DNA of 64,000 nt from Gaiellasilicea sp963794385 (lineage in GTDB: Bacteria; Actinomycetota; Thermoleophilia; Gaiellales; Gaiellaceae): contig CAWCDT010000019.1 of NCBI GenBank assembly GCA_963794385.1, forward strand, positions 17,609 through 81,608, read 5' to 3'. The translations under genes and the position numbers were made by a program. The notes under the pieces were generated by a model, which was not told the origin of the DNA, ran no database searches, and saw only the letters and a list, made by a program, of their open reading frames with translations. Within the stretch, counting starts at the first letter, position 1. Every line of letters starts with the position of its first letter. This document shows, in pieces, positions 9,108 through 16,064 of the stretch.

Positions 9108-9791
9108 GTGGGCACCTGCTCGCACTGCGGCGCCGAGTTGCCGGCGAACGCGACGTTCTGCCCGTCGTGCGGCCGGCGCGCCGATGCGCCGCCGAGCGAC
9201 GGCAACGATGAGCCGATCGACATCCAGCGCGTCGAGCCGCGCTGGTTCGGGCTCGGGCCGCCGGTGTTCGTCTTCGCCGTCGCGGTCGCGCTCATCGTGC
9301 TCGGCATCGTCCTGCTCGCGACGGGCACGCTCGTCGTCGGCCTGATCGCGATCGTCCTCGCGCTCTGCCTCGTCCCGTCGTTCCTCGCCGGCGCCCGCCG
9401 CTGGCCGGAGACCAGGCTCGCTCGCTTCGGGGTGAGATCCGCCGACGGAGTCCGCGACGGTGCCGGCCTCACGGCCGAATCGGTCTCCGCGTGGTCGAAG
9501 GCCGGCCGGGAAACGGTCCGGATCCGGAAGGAGCAGCTCGGGCTGAGGCGGGAGCGGAACGCCAAGATCCGTGAGCTCGGCCTCTCCGTCTACACCGAGG
9601 ACGGCCGCGCCGAGGAGCTGAAGGCGGCGGCCAGAGCGCTCGACGAGCAGATCGAGCGCAACGAGCGGGATCTGGCACGGACGATCGCGGGCGCGCGGCG
9701 GCGCGTGCGCAAGGAGCGGGCCTCCGTCGCCACAACCGAGATCGTCTCGCCCGAGGGACCGGCGGACCCCGAAGACACCGCAAAGGACTGA
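9108..9791 (+). CDS. Zinc-ribbon membrane protein of unknown function
   Basis: GTG start at 9108. The N-terminus is a zinc ribbon, CSHCGAELPANATFCPSCG (four cysteines), followed by two TM helices (about residues 48-95: GPPVFVFAVAVALIVLGIVL, then GTLVVGLIAIVLALCLVPSF). A basic, charged alpha-helical tail rich in R, K and E ends in an acidic stretch. The tail from about residue 130 is predicted coiled coil by its heptad-like charges. Ribbon-plus-TM proteins of this shape are common in actinobacteria without an assigned role. It is the first gene after the indel-rich region and is intact. Confidence 0.75.
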   Translation: MGTCSHCGAELPANATFCPSCGRRADAPPSDGNDEPIDIQRVEPRWFGLGPPVFVFAVAVALIVLGIVLLATGTLVVGLIAIVLALCLVPSFLAGARRWPETRLARFGVRSADGVRDGAGLTAESVSAWSKAGRETVRIRKEQLGLRRERNAKIRELGLSVYTEDGRAEELKAAARALDEQIERNERDLARTIAGARRRVRKERASVATTEIVSPEGPADPEDTAKD

Positions 9792-9794
9792 CGG

Positions 9795-11099
9795 TCAAGC
9801 GCGCTCGCCGGCCAGCGCCCACAGCACAAACGCGAGCCAGTGGACGCCGATCACGTCCGTCTGGATCGCGAGCACGAGCACGGCCGCGAGCGATGCCCCG
9901 AGCCAGGGGGCACGGCGAAACGTGACGCGCAGCAGCGAGACGTTCCACGCGACGAACGCGAGCATCCCGAGCAGCCCGAGCTCCACGCCGAGCTCCGTAT
10001 AGGTCGACTCGCCGGCCTTGATCTCCGTCCCGGTGCGTTTCGCCGTCACGCCCGCGTTGCCGACCCCGTAGCCCCATGGATGGCGGGCGACGGTCTCGAT
10101 TCCGTCCCGGAGGTTGTCGAGGTGGCTGTCGACCGAGGACTCATCGAGGCTCGTCGGGTCGCCGCTCGTCTCCTCTACCTGTCCACCCGCGCGCTGGATC
10201 TCGAGCTCGGCCGGCGTGAAGCGGGTCTCGGGCCCGATGTCGGGATAGGCCCGGACGAAGAAGAAGCCGGCCGCGACGAGCACGACCGCGGCGGCGATCG
10301 GCCACCACGTCCGCAAGGCGTAGGCGAGCACGGCGAGCCCCACGGCGAGCGCGGCGATCGCGGTGCGTGAGTAGGTGAAGAAGAGTCCGACTGCGAGCAG
10401 AGCCATCACCGCCGGGAGCCAGCGGCTACCGCGCCGCCAGGTCACGGCGACGAGGATCGCAACGATCAGCAGGTAGGCCGTCGCGAGCGGACTGAGGAAC
10501 GTCGAGACGAGCCGGCGCAACGGCCGCTCGTCGCCGGGGTTGTAGATCCAGTTCTCCGGCAGGCCCGAGAGGCCCCGGTACTCGAGCCCGAGCTGCTCCG
10601 CGAACCAGCCGGGGACACCCGAGTCGCGCCAGGTCTGGAGCGAGATCGTGTAGATGTCGACGAGCCCCCACGCCGCGACGACGGCCGCGATGCCGAGGAT
10701 CAGGTAGCCGATCCGGCGACGCTCCGCCTCGCCGAGCGTGATCCCGCGGCCGAGGAAGTACGCAGCGACCGGAGTCAGGTCGTGCCGGAGGCCGTAGAGG
10801 ACGCTTCGCGCCGACGCGTCGCCGCCGAGCCAATCCTGGGGGATGACCGCGTAGATCAGGACGAAGCCGGCATAGGCGAGGGCGAGCCAGTCGGTCGTCG
10901 TCGCGGAGAATGGGATGCCGCGGTGGTGCCACACGATCGCGCCGAGCCCGAGCGCCAGTAGAACCTCCTTCCACGCCGACACCGCGTCGAGCGCCACATC
11001 GCGGACGCCCGCGTCCCAGAGCATCGCCATGACGAGGTTGTGGAGCGGGAGCGCGACCACGAACGCGTACAGCACCCACCGCGGAATCCGTTCACTCAA
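9795..11099 (-). CDS. O-antigen ligase-like polytopic membrane protein
   Basis: About 434 residues with some eleven hydrophobic segments and one large extracytoplasmic loop (about residues 170-340). The pattern is that of the O-antigen ligase/WzyC family, which joins or polymerises surface glycans. Family-like features are the loop segment containing DGIETVARHPWGYGVGNAGV and the helix FTYSRTAIAALAVGLAVLAY. No glycan cluster lies nearby, so the acceptor is unknown. Its start overlaps the stop of the upstream methyltransferase by 8 bp, so the two are probably co-translated. Assignment is by topology and motif pattern only. Confidence 0.7.
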   Translation of the reverse strand: MSERIPRWVLYAFVVALPLHNLVMAMLWDAGVRDVALDAVSAWKEVLLALGLGAIVWHHRGIPFSATTTDWLALAYAGFVLIYAVIPQDWLGGDASARSVLYGLRHDLTPVAAYFLGRGITLGEAERRRIGYLILGIAAVVAAWGLVDIYTISLQTWRDSGVPGWFAEQLGLEYRGLSGLPENWIYNPGDERPLRRLVSTFLSPLATAYLLIVAILVAVTWRRGSRWLPAVMALLAVGLFFTYSRTAIAALAVGLAVLAYALRTWWPIAAAVVLVAAGFFFVRAYPDIGPETRFTPAELEIQRAGGQVEETSGDPTSLDESSVDSHLDNLRDGIETVARHPWGYGVGNAGVTAKRTGTEIKAGESTYTELGVELGLLGMLAFVAWNVSLLRVTFRRAPWLGASLAAVLVLAIQTDVIGVHWLAFVLWALAGERA

Positions 11100-11703
11100 C
11101 GACGGCCACCAGCGTCATCCCCAGGTTGACGACGCGCGCGCCCTGCGGAAAGAGGTCGCGCAACGCGCCCGGGCCGAGCAGGTGGTTCTCCTTCGCCCAC
11201 GGCTTCCGCGCGAGGTCGTAGGCGCGGTGTGCGAGCCCGTCCGGCAGCCAGTGCACGAGCGGCAGCCGGGTGTGCACCTCGACCGGGAACCAGCGATTCG
11301 GCGTCGTCACGAACACGCGCTGCGCGACGCGCATCGCCTCGGCGACGAAGCGCCGCTGTTCCTCGCGCCCGCCGACGTGCTCGATCACGGCGTTCGAGAA
11401 CGCGATTTCGAACGCGTCGTCCTCAAACGGGAGGGCGAGGGCGTCGCCCTGCACGTAGTGCGCCTCGGGATAGCGGCTTCGAAAGCGGGCCCCCTCGTGC
11501 AAGCCGAGCGCGGTGACCTGCGCCGGCCAGGGGTAGAGCTCCTCGAAGAAGTTGAGCGTCCCGCAGCCGGCGTGCTCTCCGAAGCCGACGTCGTCGACGC
11601 CGATGTCGAGCACGGTCGTGTCCGCGGTCGGCGCCATCGTCTCCATGAAGAGGCCGAACTTGCGCCGGCGCGAGCGCAGCGAGATCTGGTCGGTGAGGTT
11701 CAT
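11092..11703 (-). CDS. Class I SAM-dependent methyltransferase
   Basis: About 203 residues of the UbiE/Methyltransf_11 type. Motif I is TTVLDIGVDDVGFGEHAG, motif II-like VQGDALALPFEDDAFEIAFS, and the post-motif NAVIEHVGGREEQRRFVAEA. It starts at ATG 11703 and overlaps the O-antigen-ligase-like gene. The segment VFVTTPNRWFPVEVHTRLP, followed by a short helical end, resembles methyltransferases acting on sugars or lipids in surface-glycan loci. That role is inferred from the neighbour only. It is divergent from the AlkA-like gene. Confidence 0.78.
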   Translation of the reverse strand: MNLTDQISLRSRRRKFGLFMETMAPTADTTVLDIGVDDVGFGEHAGCGTLNFFEELYPWPAQVTALGLHEGARFRSRYPEAHYVQGDALALPFEDDAFEIAFSNAVIEHVGGREEQRRFVAEAMRVAQRVFVTTPNRWFPVEVHTRLPLVHWLPDGLAHRAYDLARKPWAKENHLLGPGALRDLFPQGARVVNLGMTLVAVVE

Positions 11704-11730
11704 CGGAGGACAAGAGTAAGGTGCGAATCG

Positions 11731-12555
11731 GTGCTCGAGGACGTCGTCAGACCGCGCGGGCCGTACCGGCTCGGCCTGAGCACGTACGGCCGCGCCCTCC
11801 ATGACACACCGCTGCCCGGCGGCCGCCACGGCTCCGCACGGCAGGGCGCCGACGGCCTCGTACGGCTGCGCGCGTCCGACGAGGAGTCGCTTGTCCTGCT
11901 CCGCTTCGTGCTCGCACTCGACGCCGACACGACCCCGTTCGTCGAGCGCTTCCGGCGCGACCCGCTGCTCGGCGGGTCGATCCGCGGGCTGCACGGCCTG
12001 CGGCCGCTGCGGCGCCCGACGGTCGCACACGCGCTCCTGCGGGCGGTGTGCGGCCAGTTGATCGAGGCGAGGCGCGCGCTCGCGATCGAACGGTCGGTTC
12101 TGCGTGCCTGTGGAGACCCGGCTCCCGACCGCCACGCCCTCGGCGCCCTGTCCCCGGCCGAGCTGCGCCGGCTCGGGCTCGCGGCGCCTCGCGCGGCGAC
12201 CCTCGTTCGGGTCTGCCGCTCGCTCGACCTGGAAGGGCTGCGCCGCCGTCCGGTCGAGGCCGTCGCGGCGCGGCTTCTGCGCGAGCGGGGGCTCGGCCCG
12301 TGGTCGCTCGGCGTGATCGCGCTGCAAGGCCTGGGCTCGTTTCGCTACGGGCTCGTCGGCGACCTCGGCCTCGTCAAGCTCTGCTCGGCGCTCCGCGGCC
12401 GCTGGGTCGAGGTCGAGGAGACCGCCGAGCTGCTGGCGCCCTACGACGACTGGGCCGGGCTCGCGGGCGTCTACCTGCTCCGCGGCTGGAGCCGTGGCCT
12501 CGTCCCCGGCGCCAGCGCCGACCGCGCGCGGCTGCTTCGCTCCCGGGCGGCTTGA
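11731..12555 (+). CDS. AlkA-like DNA-3-methyladenine glycosylase (HhH-GPD)
   Basis: Base-excision repair glycosylase for alkylated bases, about 274 residues. The N-terminus (RPRGPYRLGLS) and the C-terminal HhH-GPD fold agree with the AlkA/DNA glycosylase II family. The HhH segment is RERGLGPWSLGVIALQGLG, followed by the catalytic aspartate region YGLVGDLGLVK. The catalytic residue is the D in VGDLG, equivalent to Asp238 of E. coli AlkA by position after the hairpin. I chose GTG 11731 because it is the first in-frame start after the divergent methyltransferase. A TTGACA promoter for the next gene overlaps its stop. Confidence 0.8.
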   Translation: MLEDVVRPRGPYRLGLSTYGRALHDTPLPGGRHGSARQGADGLVRLRASDEESLVLLRFVLALDADTTPFVERFRRDPLLGGSIRGLHGLRPLRRPTVAHALLRAVCGQLIEARRALAIERSVLRACGDPAPDRHALGALSPAELRRLGLAAPRAATLVRVCRSLDLEGLRRRPVEAVAARLLRERGLGPWSLGVIALQGLGSFRYGLVGDLGLVKLCSALRGRWVEVEETAELLAPYDDWAGLAGVYLLRGWSRGLVPGASADRARLLRSRAA

Positions 12556-12582
12556 CAGAGCAGCGCGACGGAGGCATAGGAT
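12552..12582 (+). promoter_or_regulatory. Sigma70-type promoter, probably leaderless
   Basis: A perfect -35 TTGACA at 12552-12557 is followed by CATAGG (17-nt spacer) or TAGGAT at 12577-12582 (19-nt spacer). The ATG of the cNMP-binding gene begins only 5 nt after TAGGAT, so transcription would start at or next to the start codon. No Shine-Dalgarno sequence is present, in line with a leaderless mRNA. Confidence 0.65.
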
Positions 12583-12587
12583 CGCCC

Positions 12588-13004
12588 ATGCGGCTCGGGC
12601 ACAACTCGAAGATCGACCTGATCAAACGCGTGCCGCTCTTCGCCTCCGCCTCCAAGGCCGAGCTGGAGGAGATCGCGTCGATTGCGGACGAGATCGACCT
12701 CCCCGAGGGGAAGATCGTGATCAAGGAGGGCGACCCGGGCAGGGAGTTCATCGTGCTGATCGAGGGCACGGCGGACGTCGAGCGGGGCGGCCGCAAGCTG
12801 GCCACGCTCGGGCCTGGAGACTTCGCCGGCGAGATCGCGCTCATCGCGAAGCTGCCGCGGACCGCGACCATCACCACGACGTCGCCGGTGCGCGCGCTCG
12901 TGATCACCGACCGCGCCTTCCGCCAGCTGCTCGAGCACTCGCCACAGATCCAGATCGGCGTGCTGAACGCGCTCGCGGAACGCCTCGCGCCGACCTCGTT
13001 GTAG
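12588..13004 (+). CDS. Cyclic nucleotide-binding domain protein
   Basis: Stand-alone cNMP-binding (CAP_ED) domain of 138 residues. Landmarks are LIKRVPLFASASKAELEEIA, the beta-roll GKIVIKEGDPGREFIVLIEG and the phosphate-binding cassette GDFAGEIALIAKLPRTATI, with E and R positioned to bind cyclic nucleotide. There is no HTH or kinase partner domain, so it is a single-domain cNMP sensor, a form widespread in actinobacteria. It heads a short co-directional run with proC and pgl. Confidence 0.85.
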   Translation: MRLGHNSKIDLIKRVPLFASASKAELEEIASIADEIDLPEGKIVIKEGDPGREFIVLIEGTADVERGGRKLATLGPGDFAGEIALIAKLPRTATITTTSPVRALVITDRAFRQLLEHSPQIQIGVLNALAERLAPTSL

Positions 13005-13015
13005 GCGCCGCTGCG

Positions 13016-13840
13016 ATGGCGGTCGACGAACGCAGGATCGCAATCCTCGGCGCCGGGCAGATCGGCGAGGCGCTTCTCACCGGCCTGCTCTCGTCCGGAT
13101 GGCGTACGGCCTCCGAGCTGTCCGCCTCGGCACGCCGTGAGGAGCGCGCCGCGGAGCTGCGCGAGCGGCACGGCGTGGCGGTGACGCTCTCGAACGCCGA
13201 GGCCGCCGCCGGAGCCGCGCTCGTCGTGATCGCCGTCAAGCCGCAGGACATCGAGACGCTCCTCGGCGAGGTCGGGCCGTTGCTCCAGCCGGAGCAGACC
13301 GTACTGTCGATCGCGGCAGCGATCCCGACTGCGGCGATCGAGCGTCACCTCGGCAGCGGCGTTCCGGTCGTCCGCGCGATGCCGAACACGCCGGCGATCG
13401 TGCACGAGGGGATCGCCGGGATCTGCCCGGGCGCGCACGCGGGTGAGGAGCACTTGACGCTCGCCGAGGAGGCGCTGCGCCACCTGGGCGCGGTGGTCCG
13501 CGTCTCCGAGCCGTACATGGACGCCGTCACCGCCGTCTCGGGGTCCGGCCCGGCGTATTTCGCTCTGCTCGCCGAGGCGATGATCGAGGCGGGCATTCTG
13601 CTCGGGCTCTCGCGGGAGATCTCGACGCAGCTCGTCGTCCAGACGATGCTCGGCACCGCGAAGCAGCTGCGTGACCTCGGAATGCACCCGGTGGAGCTGC
13701 GCGAGATGGTCACCTCGCCGGGCGGGACGACGATCGCGGCGATTCGCGAGCTCGAGCAGGCCGGCGTCCGCGCCGCCTTCCTGAACGCGATTCAGGCCGC
13801 GATGGACCGCTCGCGAGAGCTCGCCAGCGGCGGGTCGTGA
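13016..13840 (+). CDS. proC: Pyrroline-5-carboxylate reductase
   Basis: Catalyses the last step of proline synthesis, NAD(P)H-dependent reduction of 1-pyrroline-5-carboxylate, in the cytoplasm. The Rossmann motif is ILGAGQIGEALLTGL. The family signatures are VVRAMPNTPAIVHEG, AVSGSGPAYFALLAEAM and EMVTSPGGTTIAAI. At 274 residues it has the standard length. The ATG at 13016 lies 11 nt after the previous stop, and the stop overlaps the pgl start (GTGA), so proC and pgl form a transcription unit. Confidence 0.95.
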   Translation: MAVDERRIAILGAGQIGEALLTGLLSSGWRTASELSASARREERAAELRERHGVAVTLSNAEAAAGAALVVIAVKPQDIETLLGEVGPLLQPEQTVLSIAAAIPTAAIERHLGSGVPVVRAMPNTPAIVHEGIAGICPGAHAGEEHLTLAEEALRHLGAVVRVSEPYMDAVTAVSGSGPAYFALLAEAMIEAGILLGLSREISTQLVVQTMLGTAKQLRDLGMHPVELREMVTSPGGTTIAAIRELEQAGVRAAFLNAIQAAMDRSRELASGGS

Positions 13841-14502
13841 CGGTCGACATCCGGGTCGTCGAGGAGCCGGCGCGGGAAGCTGCCGCCCTCCTCGTCGAAG
13901 CCGGCGGCGCGGTCGCACTCTCGGGCGGGTCGACCGTCGGCAGCACGTACCGGCTCGCCGCCGAGGCGCGCCCGGATTGGACGGGCATGCAGGTGTGGTT
14001 CGGGGACGAGCGCGCGGTGCCACCGTACGACGAGCGCTCCAACTTCCGGCTCGTGCGGACTACTCTCATCGACGCGCTCTCGCGGCCGCCGGAAGTGCAC
14101 CGGATCAAGGGCGAGCTCGGCGCGGAGGAGGCCGCGGCCCGCTACGACGATGAGCTCGAGGGGGTCACGCTCGATTTCGCCCTGAACGGGATCGGCGCCG
14201 ACGGGCACACTGCCTCGCTCTTCCCGGGCTCGCCGGCGCTCGCGAGTGGGCGCCGGGCCGTTGCGGCGGAGGCGGGGCTCGAGCCGTTCGTCCCGCGCGT
14301 GACGCTGACACCGCCCGTCTTCGCGCAGGCACGCCTCCTCGTGTACCTCGTCACCGGCGAGGAGAAAGCCACGGCGGTCCGACGGGCGTTCGCCGACGAG
14401 CCGAGCCCGGCGACGCCGGCGAGCCTGGTCCGCGGCAAGGAGACGATCGCGTTGCTCGACGCCGCGGCCGCCTCGCAGCTGCCGGCGTTCAGCAACTCCT
14501 AA
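13837..14502 (+). CDS. pgl: 6-phosphogluconolactonase
   Basis: Hydrolyses 6-phosphogluconolactone in the oxidative pentose phosphate pathway. Motifs are VALSGGSTVGSTYRLAA (phosphate loop), VWFGDERAVPPYDERSNF and GIGADGHTASLFPGSPAL, the last holding the catalytic histidine of the DevB/Pgl family. 221 residues, typical of the short bacterial form. GTG start at 13837 in a 4-bp overlap with proC. No zwf or gnd lies nearby, so the pathway genes are dispersed. Confidence 0.92.
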   Translation: MTVDIRVVEEPAREAAALLVEAGGAVALSGGSTVGSTYRLAAEARPDWTGMQVWFGDERAVPPYDERSNFRLVRTTLIDALSRPPEVHRIKGELGAEEAAARYDDELEGVTLDFALNGIGADGHTASLFPGSPALASGRRAVAAEAGLEPFVPRVTLTPPVFAQARLLVYLVTGEEKATAVRRAFADEPSPATPASLVRGKETIALLDAAAASQLPAFSNS

Positions 14503-14571
14503 GCGTCGTGTAAGACCGTCGCAAGATCGCCGCGCAAGGGTCCGCGAGCCATCACGACGAAGGAGGCACAC

Positions 14572-15006
14572 GTGCTCAAGCTCACTCTGCTCGCGGCGAC
14601 CGTGGCCGCCTCGCTCGCAGCGACGGCGGGCGCGGGCGTGACCGGACCGGCGTTCTATGTCGACGGCCAGCTCTACCGCACCGTCAACACGCCGACCGAC
14701 CTGTCCGGAACAGGCGCGCCGGCTCACGCCCGGGACACGATCTACGACTTCGGTGGCAACCAGATGAACGTCGCGACCGCAGCCCCCGGAGACCGGGGCT
14801 ACAACGGCGGGCGCTGGCAGGTCCACGCGCTTTCCTTCCCCTCCGGTTACGCGGCGGCGCTCGTGGCCGGTGACGCGAACGGCAACGGCGTGATCGACAG
14901 CGACGAGGAGCTCGCTGCAGCAATGGCGGCCGGCGCCGCCCGCGACGCCGGTGTTGTCAAGCAGTTCGTCTGCCCGGTGATCAAGCTCCCCAAGGGTCAC
15001 GGATAG
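14572..15006 (+). CDS. Small secreted protein of unknown function
   Basis: 144 residues with a clear signal peptide (MLKLTLLAATVAASLAATAG) and a GTG start 5 nt after a strong AGGAGG. The mature part has no recognised fold. It contains GDANGNGVIDSDEELAAAM, an EF-hand-like calcium loop with D, N, N, D, E in the expected spacing, and ends KQFVCPVIKLPKGHG. Similar actinobacterial exported proteins are annotated hypothetical. It converges on and overlaps the 3' end of the DCC-family gene. Confidence 0.7.
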   Translation: MLKLTLLAATVAASLAATAGAGVTGPAFYVDGQLYRTVNTPTDLSGTGAPAHARDTIYDFGGNQMNVATAAPGDRGYNGGRWQVHALSFPSGYAAALVAGDANGNGVIDSDEELAAAMAAGAARDAGVVKQFVCPVIKLPKGHG

Positions 15007-15284
15007 CGCCGGGGGCCAGGCCGGCTCGGAACGAGCTTCCCGAGCCGGCCGCGGCCGTGGGCGACGAGCCGGTAGGCGGCGCTCGAAGGGCTCCACACCG
15101 AACCGTCCGGCCGCGCGATGTGCGCGCTCGAGTAGCGACGCTCCTGCGGCACACGGGCGAGGAGCGGCTGCGCCTCGGCGTCGTCGAAGGGGAGGTAGGC
15201 GTACCGCCCTCGGTCGAAGCGGGCGGCGACACGCGCCGCGAAGCGGCAGAAGCGTCACGTGCCGTCGTACAGGACCACGGGCAC
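14997..15284 (-). CDS. DCC-family thiol-disulfide oxidoreductase with in-frame TGA at the CxxC cysteine (selenoprotein candidate)
   Basis: Starts at GTG 15284, four nt after the TPR gene stop. It reads MPVVLYDGT, then TGA (15257-15255), then RFCRFAARVAARFDRGRYAY. The family (DUF393/DCC) requires YDGxCxxC, so the TGA sits exactly where the first catalytic cysteine belongs. Beyond it the same frame stays open for 82 codons and keeps family features (YLPFDDAEAQPLLARV, then IARPDGSVWSPSSAAYRL) up to a TGA at 14997. Three readings are possible: selenocysteine, a C-to-A sequence error (TGC to TGA), or a nonsense mutation. A SECIS-like hairpin follows the TGA, and selD lies 8 kb away, which favours selenocysteine. 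The protein would be 95 residues, slightly short for the family. Confidence 0.6.
15223..15239 (-). promoter_or_regulatory. SECIS-like hairpin just downstream of the in-frame TGA
   Basis: In the mRNA, GCGGCG pairs perfectly with CGCCGC (6 G-C pairs) around a 5-nt loop CGUGU. The loop begins 22 nt after the UGA and has G as its second base. Bacterial SECIS elements need a stable stem with a small apical loop carrying an early G, roughly 16-37 nt from the UGA, so all criteria are met. Short GC hairpins are common in DNA this rich in G and C, hence the modest confidence. A second stem (GCCGC/GCGGC) overlaps it. Confidence 0.4.
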
Positions 15285-15288
15285 GCGC

Positions 15289-15933
15289 TCACGGCAGCAG
15301 TGCGGACTCGAGGTCGGCGGCGAGCCCGCGCCGCGCGGCGAGCGCCTGGAGCACGAGCACAGTGTCGGCGACGGGAATGTCCTCGAGATACGCCTCCCGG
15401 GTCTCGAACGATGCGAGCACGTCCTGGACCGAGTCGGCGTAGTCGACCGGGTTGTCGGCGGCGATGAAGGCGAGCGCGTCCGCGACCTCGGCCGGGAACG
15501 CATCGTGGGCACGGGCCGCGTCCGCCTGGACGCGCATCTCGAACCAGCGGCCGAGCACGCCGAACGCGAGCGCCGCCGCATAGCGGCCGATCGGCGAATC
15601 GGACTCCCCCGCACCGGCGTCGAGGGCCCAGTGCGCGTCCGCCTCGGCACCGTCCCAGTCGCCGGCGAGGATCCGCGCCTTCATCGCGCCGATCGGCCTG
15701 CCCCAGCTGCCTGGGGGCGCGTGCTCCCAGCTCTCGCGGTAGCGCTCCGCGGCCCGGGCGAACCACTCGCGCCCGTCGCGGCCGGCCATCAGCGCCGAGA
15801 GCCCGGCCGCGCCGGCCGCGTTGCCCATGCGGGTCAGCTGCTTTTGGCGCGCGTCCGGCTCGTCCGGGAGCCGCGCGGCGCCATCCTCGTAACGCTCCTG
15901 CGCCCGCCGCTGCAGGTCGTCCCAGTCCGTCAC
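15289..15933 (-). CDS. TPR-like helical protein of unknown function
   Basis: 214 residues, entirely alpha-helical by composition, with TPR-like A/W/Y periodicity (AAERYRESWEHAPPGSW, AEADAHWALDAGAG, RYAAALAFGVLGRWFEMR). GTG start at 15933, preceded by an AGGAAA ribosome site. No enzyme motif is visible. Its stop lies 4 nt before the DCC-family start, so the two are one transcription unit, and the helical protein may hold the substrate or partner of the oxidoreductase (inference). Confidence 0.7.
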   Translation of the reverse strand: MTDWDDLQRRAQERYEDGAARLPDEPDARQKQLTRMGNAAGAAGLSALMAGRDGREWFARAAERYRESWEHAPPGSWGRPIGAMKARILAGDWDGAEADAHWALDAGAGESDSPIGRYAAALAFGVLGRWFEMRVQADAARAHDAFPAEVADALAFIAADNPVDYADSVQDVLASFETREAYLEDIPVADTVLVLQALAARRGLAADLESALLP

Positions 15934-16064
15934 TTTCCTGAGAATAGGGGCTACGGACGGCCGGGAGTTCGGGTATGCTCCGTCGGGCGTCGCCCGTCCG
16001 CTTCGAGGCAGCAAACGGGCACGCATTCCTGAGGAAGCGGCAGCCATCGCGTGCTGCGGCGCAC

